From assembly GCA_964586285.1 (NCBI GenBank), contig CAZPHU010000004.1:1-64000 (forward strand): a stretch of 64,000 bases of DNA, given 5' to 3'. Positions 52,544 to 60,927 of the stretch are shown one piece after another. This stretch comes from CAZPHU01 sp964586285 (GTDB lineage Bacteria > Fibrobacterota > Chitinivibrionia > Chitinivibrionales > CAYFVL01). The position numbers were made by a program, and so were the translations under genes. The notes beneath the pieces are model-generated. The model worked only from the letters and a program-made list of their open reading frames with translations. It did not search any database and was not told the DNA's origin. The first letter of the stretch is position 1, and each line of letters begins with the position of its first letter.

Positions 52544-53840
52544 GAGATCCCCGTTTTCGCCTGGAAATGATTCTCGTCTCAGGGCAAACAAAAGGGTCCT
52601 TTCCAATCGGAATGGTGAACTTTACAGTTGTATGACCGTTTCTTGTAGTTGCACTCATATGCCCCTGGTGCTCTTCGATGATTCGATGGCATATACTTAA
52701 TCCTAAGCCCGTACCCTTTCCGGATGGTTTGGTCGTAAAGAACGGATCGAAGATCTTTGTCTCAATCTCGGGCGCTATACCGTTTCCGTTATCATGTACG
52801 GATACGGTCATCATGTTATCCTTGCTCTGTATGCATATCCTGATTTTACCGTCGAAGTCTCCGGCCTGCTGCTCAGCAAGCTTTCGTTTTTCCTTTATAG
52901 CCTGAATCGAGTTGGAAAGAATGTTTGTTATCACCTGCTCTATTCGAACCGGATCACATCGAACTCCGGGGATTTCGTCCTCAAAATCATACCTGACCTT
53001 TACGCGGCACAAGGATGATTGTTTGATCTCTCCAACAGCTTTGCGAACAATTTCGGCCATATCGCAAACCTTACGCACCGTCTCCTGTTTCTGTGAGAAG
53101 CGAAGCAAATCGGAGATGATGGCGGTAGCCCTTGCCGCGCATTCCAGAATCGCCGAAACCCTATCCAGTCCTTTTTCGTTTAATCCGTATTTTTTAGGCA
53201 TCTTAAGCATATTTACCGCTATTCCCGACAAACCGGACAGCGGGTTATTCATCTCATGAGCGATTCCCGCGGTCATTATGCCGATACCCGCCAGACGGTC
53301 GGAGCGCGCGAGATTTTCGTTAAGAATCTTCTCCTCGGTGATATCATGGAAGTGCTCTACTGCAGCCTGCACTTTACCATTCTCATCAAATACAGGAAAC
53401 GAATCGACTTCATAATACCGTTCCCCTTCACCGCTACTGAAGCTTATTATTCGTTTTCCAACCGGTTTACCCGTTTCGAAGCAAGTGACTGAGGGGCAAT
53501 TGGGGCACACGGTCGAGCGCTTGAAAAAAGACTCATAACACTTTTCTCCCAGACATTGGCTGAGCTGCTTACCAGCCTTGCGGGCAAAGGTTGTATTTAC
53601 GCGAACGAGACGATACTGACGATCGGTTATACACAAAGGATCGGATAAAGCATCGAATGTTATCTCCAACTGTTTTTTGCTGAAATGAATCTTTCGAAAC
53701 AAATCTATGCTTTCATCCACAGTATCCCCGCCCAGGGCATCCAGCAAACGGCGATTATTTTTGACGGTTCGGATGTATTGAATGAAAACAACCCCCAAAA
53801 CAGCCCAGGAAACAATATTAATCGAAAGGAGAATTATCAT
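52536..53840 (-). CDS. PAS-domain sensor histidine kinase
   Basis: 434 residues. One N-terminal transmembrane helix (about 2-23) is followed by a PAS domain (about 60-175) carrying a Cys cluster, C-x10-C-x2-C-x4-C (CYESFFKRSTVCPNCPSVTC). That cluster is seen in PAS domains of some anaerobes and may bind metal. HisKA has the phosphorylated His in TAGIAHEMNNPLSGL, and HATPase_c has QVITNILSNSIQAI, DNGNGI and GKGTGLGLSI. The ATG lacks a clear Shine-Dalgarno. It is the first gene of the polyamine operon, directly coupled to the response regulator. Confidence 0.92.
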   Translation of the reverse strand: MIILLSINIVSWAVLGVVFIQYIRTVKNNRRLLDALGGDTVDESIDLFRKIHFSKKQLEITFDALSDPLCITDRQYRLVRVNTTFARKAGKQLSQCLGEKCYESFFKRSTVCPNCPSVTCFETGKPVGKRIISFSSGEGERYYEVDSFPVFDENGKVQAAVEHFHDITEEKILNENLARSDRLAGIGIMTAGIAHEMNNPLSGLSGIAVNMLKMPKKYGLNEKGLDRVSAILECAARATAIISDLLRFSQKQETVRKVCDMAEIVRKAVGEIKQSSLCRVKVRYDFEDEIPGVRCDPVRIEQVITNILSNSIQAIKEKRKLAEQQAGDFDGKIRICIQSKDNMMTVSVHDNGNGIAPEIETKIFDPFFTTKPSGKGTGLGLSICHRIIEEHQGHMSATTRNGHTTVKFTIPIGKDPFVCPETRIISRRKRGSHV

Positions 53841-54091
53841 AAAGGACAGTCGAGTGTTGAGTTAGTACTGCTATGCTTAGTAATAATGCCATAGCTGTAG
53901 AAAAGTTTCAAGGTTCGAAAAAGAGATCGAAATCCTCATAAAAGGATAAAAGCCGGGACAAAATAAATGGAGACAGCATCCGGATGAGATGACCAGGAAA
54001 TAAAATACGGCGGCAGTGTTGGTATCTTTTTCTTACTGTACCGTTTCGGCTTTTCCTTGCAGCTTCACTAAACCTGTTTCAAACTTGTAGG

Positions 54092-54307
54092 TTAAAAAAA
54101 CCAGTTTGAGATGAACTCTCTGGCAGAGCGGGTCAGAGGAATGAAAATGTCTCCTATGCCCAAAAATATGAGTATTATCTCTAGTGTGAAAATGATGGCG
54201 GCGAATACAAGGATGTTGTTAAAAAAAACTAAGACGCCCTTGCGAACACTTTTACTTTTTCTGCTTATGATAAGCATGTTACTTAGATTAAGAAATAATC
54301 TGGCCAT
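54092..54307 (-). CDS. Small membrane protein (71 aa)
   Basis: 71 residues with a basic N-terminus and a long hydrophobic segment (about 26-56) that would span the membrane once or twice. GAGGAG lies about 10 bases upstream of the ATG, and the minus-strand frame reads more naturally than the overlapping plus-strand one. It lies upstream of the polyamine operon on the same strand, 250 bases before the kinase gene. No family recognised. Confidence 0.5.
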   Translation of the reverse strand: MARLFLNLSNMLIISRKSKSVRKGVLVFFNNILVFAAIIFTLEIILIFLGIGDIFIPLTRSAREFISNWFF

Positions 54308-54613
54308 TTGCCTGTCTTACTCTCCTCATTTTGTTTTCTGATTCCTCTTCCTGAGGAACAACACGTTTGTTGTTTCCATCCGGTACTCAAACGAAAATAT
54401 ACGATTGCATACTTTGGTTCTTGATCACTGTTTTGGATGTTTTTTCGCGAGATATTCGCACACGAGGATCCACTCCGAATTTCAAAGGCTGCTGTAAACA
54501 TCATTAAATATACTATTATATGAGTTACCATAACCAGTCAACCGGTTCAGAGCCTAAACGCTCATATTCGAAAAATTGCGACAAAAATGCGCAGCACAAT
54601 ATATTTTGTCGAC
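54308..54613. other. Intergenic region upstream of argJ
   Basis: 306 bases between the divergent small membrane gene and argJ, AT-rich near 54500-54530 (AAATATACTATTATATG), probably containing both promoters. No operator I can name. Confidence 0.4.
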
Positions 54614-55837
54614 ATGAATACAATACATCAAAAGTTCATAACTCCCATTGAGGGTGGCGTTACAGCTGCTCGCGGTTTTGTTGCCGGCGGTTATCGGGCC
54701 GGCATCAAGAAATCGGAAAAAACAGATTTGGGGATCGTGTACAGTGAAGCGGCTTGCGCCGGGGCGGGAACCTACACCAAGAATTCGGTCAGGGCGGCTT
54801 GCGTCGAATGGAATTCCAAACACCTGCCCTCCGATGCTGTCCAGGCAATTTGCTGCAACAGTGGAAATGCCAATGCGTGCACCGGTGAGCGAGGCGTGTC
54901 GGACACACGCTCGACTGCGGAAGAAGCGGCCATGCTGCTTAACAGCTCTCCACAATCGATCCTTGTAGCTTCAACCGGCGTAATAGGAGAATTTCTCCCC
55001 CTGGAGAAGATTAAGGCGGCTCTGGCGCCCCTGATCTCCTCTATGTCCAAAGACGGGGGTGATGATTTTGCCCGGGCAATCATGACTACCGATACGGTAG
55101 AGAAGCAGGCGGCGGTATCCGTCGAGTTTGAAAAAGGCAAGGCTACTATTGGCGGCTGTGCCAAAGGCTCGGGTATGATCTGCCCGAATATGGCTACCAT
55201 GCTTTGCTTTATAACCACAGACGTCTCGATTAAATCAACTACACTTCAAGAAGTAACATCGCGAGTGGTTGACTATACATTTAACAACCTGACCGTTGAC
55301 GGTGATACCTCTACAAACGATATGATGCTGGTATTGGCCAACGGCATGTCAGGGGTAAAAGTTGAATCCAAAGCCGACATTCTCCGTTTCCAGGATGCAC
55401 TTTTTGAAGTATGCAATGACCTGTGTGCAAAGATCGCCGAGGATGGTGAGGGTGCAACCAAGAGAATAGAGGTAAATGTCAGAGGCGGCAAAACCGATCA
55501 CGATTGCAAACTTGCGGCAAAGGCTGTGGCAAATTCAAACCTGGTCAAAACCGCCATTTTCGGCAACGATCCTAATTGGGGGCGCATCTTGTGCGCAATC
55601 GGTTACAGTGGTGCCCGGTTCTCTTCGGAGGGCCTGACTGTTTCTCTTGGAGGCATGAGTGTATGTGAAAAACTTCGCCCAATAGCATTTCCAAAAGACC
55701 CCATGCTTAGCGCCCTGAAAGAAAAGGTCGTTGTAATAGATATAGATCTGGGAATGGGAGAAAACACCTGTGCCGTAGCTCACACCTGTGATCTCACCTA
55801 CGATTATATCAAGATAAACGCCGAATACCATACCTGA
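54614..55837 (+). CDS. argJ: Glutamate N-acetyltransferase / amino-acid N-acetyltransferase
   Basis: 407 residues from ATG 54614; ATG 54587 (416 residues) is also in frame, and neither has a good ribosome binding site. Transfers acetyl from N-acetylornithine to glutamate, and possibly from acetyl-CoA, in the arginine pathway. The proenzyme self-cleaves at the Thr in the conserved SGMICPNMATMLCF motif to give two subunits. TVDGDTSTNDMMLV, EGATKRIEV, GNDPNWGRI and the C-terminal DLTYDYIKINAEYHT are family hallmarks. No other arg gene is in the window. It supplies ornithine, the likely precursor for the polyamine operon nearby, though on the opposite strand. Confidence 0.95.
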   Translation: MNTIHQKFITPIEGGVTAARGFVAGGYRAGIKKSEKTDLGIVYSEAACAGAGTYTKNSVRAACVEWNSKHLPSDAVQAICCNSGNANACTGERGVSDTRSTAEEAAMLLNSSPQSILVASTGVIGEFLPLEKIKAALAPLISSMSKDGGDDFARAIMTTDTVEKQAAVSVEFEKGKATIGGCAKGSGMICPNMATMLCFITTDVSIKSTTLQEVTSRVVDYTFNNLTVDGDTSTNDMMLVLANGMSGVKVESKADILRFQDALFEVCNDLCAKIAEDGEGATKRIEVNVRGGKTDHDCKLAAKAVANSNLVKTAIFGNDPNWGRILCAIGYSGARFSSEGLTVSLGGMSVCEKLRPIAFPKDPMLSALKEKVVVIDIDLGMGENTCAVAHTCDLTYDYIKINAEYHT

Positions 55838-55879
55838 TCCGGATTCTATCTATGTCCTCTAAAGGGAACATGTATTGCA

Positions 55880-55906
55880 GCCCCTTGTTTTAAGGGGCGT
55901 CGTTTT
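55880..55906 (+). terminator. Probable terminator of argJ
   Basis: Stem GCCCCTT/AAGGGGC with a 5-base loop, followed by GTCGTTTT. The U-run is interrupted, so it is moderate. Confidence 0.55.
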
Positions 55907-55935
55907 AATATATTTGTTTATCTTGTTTAAGATGT

Positions 55936-56011
55936 GCACCGTTAGCTCAGTTGGTAGAGCAACTGACTCTTAATCAGTGGGTCCGGGGTTCGAATCCCTG
56001 ACGGTGTACCA
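55936..56011 (+). tRNA. tRNA-Lys (anticodon CTT)
   Basis: 76 bases with encoded CCA. The acceptor stem GCACCGT pairs with ACGGTGT (G-U at position 1:72). D-arm GCTCAGTTGGTAGAGC, anticodon stem ACTGA/TCAGT with loop CTCTTAA giving anticodon CTT (codon AAG), and T-arm CGGGG-TTCGAAT-CCCTG. All arms fold normally. Confidence 0.97.
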
Positions 56012-56018
56012 TACTCAA

Positions 56019-56072
56019 GCCTCCAAAATTGCCTTAAATAAAGCAAGCGGCAATTTTGGGGGCTTTTTTTTA
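56019..56072 (+). terminator. Intrinsic terminator of tRNA-Lys
   Basis: Long stem CCAAAATTGCC/GGCAATTTTGG with a 15-base loop followed by GGGCTTTTTTTTAA. It begins 8 bases after the tRNA. Confidence 0.9.
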
Positions 56073-56248
56073 AGCCTTTCTCCGCGCTTGATATTTCTCT
56101 TGAGCCCAAAAGCCGTAAATGCGGTAAGTATTAGCATACTTTCCACCATTAACTACCCGTTTTAGTTACCCCGATAAAAGCCGTTAGAATGTATCTTATC
56201 TGAAATAAATAGATGCTTCCCTTGCAGATATCGGCGATCGGGAGAAAA

Positions 56249-57010
56249 ATGTTCAAACCGATTCAATACATTGATTCGTCCAAACTTCATAAAAGCGTTC
56301 ATTACAAGGAATATGAACCCTCACCCTCTGTTTCCAGATATGTTTGCTGTTACTGGTCCCTTGCTACGGAAAAATCACTGCACGACCAGCCTCACCGGAT
56401 TCTGCCGGACGGATGTATCGACATAATTTTTGACCTTCAGAATCAGATCTCTTTTTTGACCGGCGTGATGCGCCAAACGCAGAGGCTTTATCTTTCCGGG
56501 GGTATAAACATCTTTGGAATACGGTTCCTTCCCTTGGCCATCTTCTTTCTTATACAAGATGACGTCTCCAAATTTCCCGGTGGGGGATTAGAAGCTCGTT
56601 ATGCGGTTTCTTCACTTCGCGACATGGTAGAGAAGGTTATCGAAAAACAGAACATCCATGATATTATTCCGCTGTTAAACAAGGAGCTACAGCTATTTTT
56701 CAAAGATTTTGATCCTAATCATTCCTTTTCGAACATACTGAATTTCTGCATACACAAGAAAGGAAACACTTCGGTTAAGGAAATATCCGATTATTTCTCG
56801 CGATCGAGTAAGCAGATAACCAGATACTTTAAGGAGAATGTAGGCATGTCGACCAAAGCCTTCTTAAACATCGTCCGTTTTCAGAATCTGATGATACTTC
56901 TCAGACACTATCCCAGAGCCTACCCTCAGTCCCTCAGCCTGGGCTATTACGACCAATCTCACGTAATCAAAGATCTTCGAAAGTATCTGGGCAACGACCT
57001 CTATACCTGA
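56249..57010 (+). CDS. AraC-family transcriptional regulator
   Basis: 253 residues from ATG 56249 (GGGAG upstream; an in-frame ATG 36 bases earlier is less likely). The N-terminal domain (about 10-150) resembles the DUF6597-type sensor (RYVCCYWSL, HRILPDGCIDIIF, GIRFLP). The C-terminal AraC helix-turn-helix pair (about 165-250) has NTSVKEISDYFSRSSKQITRYFKENVGMSTKAFL and LGYYDQSHVIKDLRKYLG. It may control the VOC gene 131 bases downstream, by position only. Ligand unknown. Confidence 0.9.
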   Translation: MFKPIQYIDSSKLHKSVHYKEYEPSPSVSRYVCCYWSLATEKSLHDQPHRILPDGCIDIIFDLQNQISFLTGVMRQTQRLYLSGGINIFGIRFLPLAIFFLIQDDVSKFPGGGLEARYAVSSLRDMVEKVIEKQNIHDIIPLLNKELQLFFKDFDPNHSFSNILNFCIHKKGNTSVKEISDYFSRSSKQITRYFKENVGMSTKAFLNIVRFQNLMILLRHYPRAYPQSLSLGYYDQSHVIKDLRKYLGNDLYT

Positions 57011-57141
57011 CCTTACCAGGACCGTCTTTGCGTCCCGCCTTCACCTCCCTCCTAAAATCAAATGCCATGTCCCCTTTTTACAATACTCGTGTAGCCGGCG
57101 TTAGTATTTTGTTTGTAAACTAAACCAAAGGAGGATGTTTA

Positions 57142-57519
57142 ATGAAGCTAAATTATGTGATTATTTATGTTGAGGATGCTGTCAAAGCAACCGATTTCTA
57201 TGCAGAAGCATTTGATCTTAAAACTCGCTTTATTCATGAATCCGGCATGTATGCAGAAATGGAAACAGGCGAGACAGTTCTATCTTTCGCAAACCACCAG
57301 ATGTTGGCAATGAACATCGGAATCGAATCAAGTAAGGAAAACAAGAGCGGTTTTGAACTTGCATTTTCGACCGATTCGGTACAAGAGGCATTTGATAAGG
57401 CATTATCCGCAGGAGCGCGGGAGATAAAACCGCCCGAAAAGAAGCCTTGGGGTCAGACGGTTGGGTATGTGCAGGATCCTTACGGAACAATAATCGAAAT
57501 TTGCACCCCGATGGGATAG
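57142..57519 (+). CDS. VOC-family (glyoxalase/bleomycin resistance-like) protein
   Basis: 125 residues with an ideal AAAGGAGG ribosome binding site 7 bases before the ATG. Two beta-alpha-beta-beta-beta units: NYVIIYVEDAVKATDFYAEAFDL at the start and GYVQDPYGTIIEICTP at the end, typical of VOC metal-dependent enzymes or resistance proteins. Substrate unknown. It lies downstream of the AraC regulator in the same direction. Confidence 0.92.
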   Translation: MKLNYVIIYVEDAVKATDFYAEAFDLKTRFIHESGMYAEMETGETVLSFANHQMLAMNIGIESSKENKSGFELAFSTDSVQEAFDKALSAGAREIKPPEKKPWGQTVGYVQDPYGTIIEICTPMG

Positions 57520-57727
57520 ACAAACTTCGCCAATCAAACGCCAAGCTGAGCGATTCTCTCAGGGGAAGCGCTCAGTTTACGTAGAAGTAGATGATTTACC
57601 GGACGCAATACTCCTTTAGAAAGAACGCCTGATATGTTGTTTTTTAAATAGCTGCATATCAGACCTTTACCGACCGTCTAATGCATACTCATGATGCCTT
57701 GCAGTCCGTTAACAGATACGGAACAAA

Positions 57728-57880
57728 CTACCCAGTGATATACCGAGCTACCCAGTGATATACCGAGNNNNNNNNNNNNNNNNNNNNNNNNNNNNNNNNN
57801 NNNNNNNNNNNNNNNNNNNNNNNNNNNNNNNNNNNNNNNNNNNNNNNNNNNNNNNNNNNNNNNNNNNGTGATATACCGAG
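57728..57880. repeat. 20-bp tandem repeat interrupted by an assembly gap
   Basis: Unit CTACCCAGTGATATACCGAG occurs at 57728-57747 and again at 57748-57767, directly before the N run. The last 13 bases of the same unit (GTGATATACCGAG) reappear right after it. The gap therefore lies inside the array, and true copy number is unknown. Units abut with no spacer. Confidence 0.9.
57768..57867. other. Assembly gap (100 N)
   Basis: 100 unknown bases inside a 20-bp tandem array. Probably a collapse or scaffold break caused by the repeat. Confidence 0.99.
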
Positions 57881-57908
57881 ACATCCTCTGTCAATCATTC
57901 ACTCATTA

Positions 57909-58388
57909 CTACATGAATCGAGAATCCGACCTGTGCTTCATCACCGATTTAACAGGCTTTTCCATCCATCCACACCTCACATTACCTTGGGGATCGAATG
58001 CGGGAACGTAGGGTTTGATATCAAGCAGCGGGGTACCGTCAAGTATATCCACATCGGTGACAAAAAGCTTGCAGCCTTGGATTTTGACCAGCTTCACTAC
58101 CGATATACCGATAGGGTTAGGGCGTTTGGGAGCACGGGTAGAAAACAGACCGCGCGGCTCGGTATCCATAAACGGAGTCGGCTGAAGATTATACCCCTCA
58201 CTCATATGAAAGTGGTACAGAAGAATAATATGGCTAAACCCGTCCAAATCCTTAAGCCCGGATTGATATCGCGCATGTATTTCGATTGTGCCCTCGGTTC
58301 CGCCGGCTCCGGCCGGCTGAATCGGCATACCGTCACGCTTGTTAAAGGGAGTGTAAATTGTGCCTATCGATGAATATTCAATTTTCAT
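57909..58388 (-). CDS. trmO: TrmO-family tRNA (t6A37) N6-methyltransferase
   Basis: 159 residues from the ATG at 58388 (GGGGGCAGG upstream; the frame extends 29 codons further without support). SAM-dependent methylation of t6A37 in tRNA-Thr. TrmO/YaeB beta-barrel motifs: YSSIGTIYTPF, GTIEIHARYQSGLKDLDGFSHIILLYHFH, the signature FSTRAPKRPNPIGISVVKLVK, and LDGTPLLDIKPYVPAFD. It lacks the C-terminal extension of E. coli TrmO, as in short forms. Stands alone, upstream of the second gap. Confidence 0.93.
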   Translation of the reverse strand: MKIEYSSIGTIYTPFNKRDGMPIQPAGAGGTEGTIEIHARYQSGLKDLDGFSHIILLYHFHMSEGYNLQPTPFMDTEPRGLFSTRAPKRPNPIGISVVKLVKIQGCKLFVTDVDILDGTPLLDIKPYVPAFDPQGNVRCGWMEKPVKSVMKHRSDSRFM

Positions 58389-58710
58389 ACTACCTGCCCC
58401 CGAGTTGTTGTTGTCGAATAAAAATTCTCCCCAAAACGAAAAAAAAATGCGGTACGGCCGGTAGCCTGGACGCACGGCAGGGTTCTTACTACCATATTTG
58501 GACGTGCAGGTTTAAGACAAACAATCCTTTTTTCATATAGACCGGCCTGGTGCGCGTTTTGCAAAATCCAAAGAGCGTGGCTTCCGTCATTGAAAAATAG
58601 TAAAAATAAAAACCGCGAATGGAAAATCCATCCGCGGCAATCACCGGCCGCATAGTCGAAGGGGCCCGGAAAACCAGGTTATACGGCCGGGAACTTCATT
58701 TGGACAAGCA
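58389..58710. other. Intergenic region with terminator
   Basis: 322 bases between the GH8 gene and trmO on the same strand. It contains the GH8 terminator (58602-58637) and the trmO promoter region. No gene seen. Confidence 0.5.
58602..58637 (-). terminator. Intrinsic terminator of the GH8 gene
   Basis: On the minus strand CCGCG-x-TGGA pairs with TCCA-x-CGCGG around a TTT loop, followed by TTTTTATTTTT. It lies about 75 bases after the GH8 stop. Confidence 0.85.
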
Positions 58711-60711
58711 CTACTTAATAAAAGCTTTCCGTACAGATGTTTGATCGGCGGATTTCATCGAAACATAATACATTCCCTTTGCAAACCCACTGCAATCGAT
58801 GGAAAACCCTCTGGTGATGTCGTTAACCCTCTTCTCAAAGACTCTCTTTCCCGCAGGTGTAAAAAGACTCACCGTCGTCCCACTTTCTTTAGCCCCGCGC
58901 GAAGAAATCCGAAGCACGTTCTTCTGAAAAGAAACATTAAAACCGGTGCTGGAGGCAGCCTTATTTGCAGCTGACTGCTCTATCGAAACATCGTCCGGGG
59001 GCCAGATACGAAATTTTCCACTCGCATGAAGTATGCTCATCATATAGAGCATGCCGTCATAGTAGCGGTAGGGCCCGGTAGGAGTAGGAGTTTCCCACAA
59101 TTCGAAAACAAAATTCCAGGCGATCGAATCCGTGGCTGCCAAAACGGCGGCTCCGTTTCCGGCTATAAGACCGGTAGAGTGCCAGTTGCCCCCGTCGACT
59201 TCCAGAGTGTCACCTTCCTGGTTATACACAGATTTATAAGGTTGAGTCTCGTGGTTGTGAAAGAAATTCAGAAGCTTGTTAACCTGCTGAGGCTGCCATC
59301 CGGCATTTCCAAACCAGTGACAGTCAAAACCGATATTCATTCCAACCCGCCATGAATCGTAGGCGAAATGATGAGACAACATGTTGAAATCTGTGGCCTT
59401 GGGTTGCCCTTCAAATGTCATGTAATCGGTGGTCAGGCCGGTGGTTTCATGCATGGCACGTTTAAGAAACTCTCTGCTTGTGTCCGCCGCCTCGGCCCAG
59501 AACTGCTTGTCTTCATCCGCCCACTGCGCCCACAGCTTGTAAAAGGCGGGAAGGTGGTATGAGGGATCGGTATAGGTTGCCATGTCGTCTTTGGGAACGA
59601 ATACAATCTTTTTTTCCTCCAGATCGAACATATTGGTCAACCCCTGCTCCACTCCTCCATTTCTCTCCTCCAGGTGAAGCATGTCATGAAGGATCTGATT
59701 GGCTTCGGCGCTGTAATCGAATATCCCCTCACCGTCTCCCCAGCGATGCGATGCGAAAAACAGGGCCATTGCAAAATACTCGTCACCATCGGGAGCGGTA
59801 TTGTCGTCAATTTTTGAATAAGGAGGATTGGGACTGATCTGCCAGGCGAAGTACCCTTTTCGTGGCCCTTCCTGATGCTGAGAATGGGTCTTGGAAAATT
59901 TCCATATCTTGTCGAACTCCTCTTTCTTATCCAGCTGCACGGCAATCATCATGCCGTAGGAAAGCCCCTCGCTTCTTATATCATCCGAATCGATCGCCTT
60001 GATGAAAGCCATATCATTTTCGACCTCGAAGTAGATGGCCTCATTCTCCTCATCTCCATGAAAAAGCGACTGAAAGGCCCCGTCCACCTTCTCATCTATT
60101 TGCGCCTCGGTTTTGCCGATTTCGGCAAACAAATTACGATAAATGCCGGTCTCGTAAGCACCCTGCTCCGGCAGTGTAACCTCGCCCGGATTTACCTCAT
60201 TTATCTGCACCAAGGAGAAATCATCGAAATAATAGGTGCCGGTCGCTTTACCGACAAATATGTTAAACCTGAGATTTCCGGTGCCTTCTACATCAGATGT
60301 ATAGTAAACCTCTATCTCCTGCCACTCATCATTCAAGGCGAAATTATGTCCGGTCATGTACGTTTGATCACTTCCGGTGTGAACTGATACGTGTATCGAT
60401 TGCCCCGCATCGCATTTTGCGTAGAAGGTCAGATGATACTTCTTTCCGGCCTCCGCATCCCACTCCGTTGGAGTGTTTAGCTGAACATGCCAGTCTTCGG
60501 CATCTATTTGGGTAACATTGATCTCCGCTCCGTAATCTCCTGTTCTGGCCGCATCGGCCGTGTAGTCTATAGTACCTTCCGTCTCATCAATAGTCTGGAA
60601 ATTCCACCCACTGCCCTGCTGCTCAAAGGATGGATCTTCGAAAAGATTCTCCTGCCCCCAGGTCAGGGAAAAACATCCTATAACGATTAAACACCACTTT
60701 TGAATACCCAT
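58711..60711 (-). CDS. Secreted GH8 enzyme (xylanase/exo-oligoxylanase type) with CBM and T9SS-like tail
   Basis: 666 residues from the ATG at 60711, picked for its GGAGG ribosome binding site and the signal peptide that follows (IVIGCFSLTWG). A CBM4/9- or CBM11-like beta-sandwich (about 22-175) opens with NLFEDPSFEQQGSGW and ends YYFDDFSLV. The GH8 (alpha/alpha)6 barrel (about 190-575) has the general acid Glu in RSEGLSYGMM, TAPDGDEYFAMAL with a second acidic residue, and WRVGMNIGFDCHWF. The last 75 residues (VSLFTPAGKRVF, FAKGMYYVSM, terminal VRKAFIK) look like a T9SS type A sorting domain. The motif set is closest to Rex-type reducing-end xylosidases; endo-xylanase or other activity is possible. 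Exported to the cell surface. Confidence 0.88.
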   Translation of the reverse strand: MGIQKWCLIVIGCFSLTWGQENLFEDPSFEQQGSGWNFQTIDETEGTIDYTADAARTGDYGAEINVTQIDAEDWHVQLNTPTEWDAEAGKKYHLTFYAKCDAGQSIHVSVHTGSDQTYMTGHNFALNDEWQEIEVYYTSDVEGTGNLRFNIFVGKATGTYYFDDFSLVQINEVNPGEVTLPEQGAYETGIYRNLFAEIGKTEAQIDEKVDGAFQSLFHGDEENEAIYFEVENDMAFIKAIDSDDIRSEGLSYGMMIAVQLDKKEEFDKIWKFSKTHSQHQEGPRKGYFAWQISPNPPYSKIDDNTAPDGDEYFAMALFFASHRWGDGEGIFDYSAEANQILHDMLHLEERNGGVEQGLTNMFDLEEKKIVFVPKDDMATYTDPSYHLPAFYKLWAQWADEDKQFWAEAADTSREFLKRAMHETTGLTTDYMTFEGQPKATDFNMLSHHFAYDSWRVGMNIGFDCHWFGNAGWQPQQVNKLLNFFHNHETQPYKSVYNQEGDTLEVDGGNWHSTGLIAGNGAAVLAATDSIAWNFVFELWETPTPTGPYRYYDGMLYMMSILHASGKFRIWPPDDVSIEQSAANKAASSTGFNVSFQKNVLRISSRGAKESGTTVSLFTPAGKRVFEKRVNDITRGFSIDCSGFAKGMYYVSMKSADQTSVRKAFIK

Positions 60712-60927
60712 ACGCAACCTCCGGTTCGTTAGAATATGGAAATAAACTCTGGTATTCAATATCGTCTTTTTTCGGCCGTGATGTTTTGCTCTGAAGGTAG
60801 ATTTTTTTGACATTTCGCCGTGTTTGAGCTGTTTAGACAGAAATATCAACAAATAAATCCGGAAATGTGTAATGAATTGCCACGTCGGAACAATCGGCTT
60901 AGGGTTAGAAACGGGGAAGGTGAAGCT

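Larger units (their letters stand above)
57520..57908. other. Intergenic region with repeat and assembly gap
   Basis: 389 bases holding a hairpin after the VOC stop (CTGAGCG...CGCTCAG, 57545-57577), a 20-bp tandem repeat and the N gap. No gene supported. Confidence 0.6.

Noticed and set aside
54111..54341. 76-codon plus-strand frame
   Set aside because: Antisense of the small membrane protein, and that strand lacks a good ribosome binding site.
57728..57880. CRISPR array
   Set aside because: Repeats of 20 bases abut with no unique spacers and no cas genes are present.
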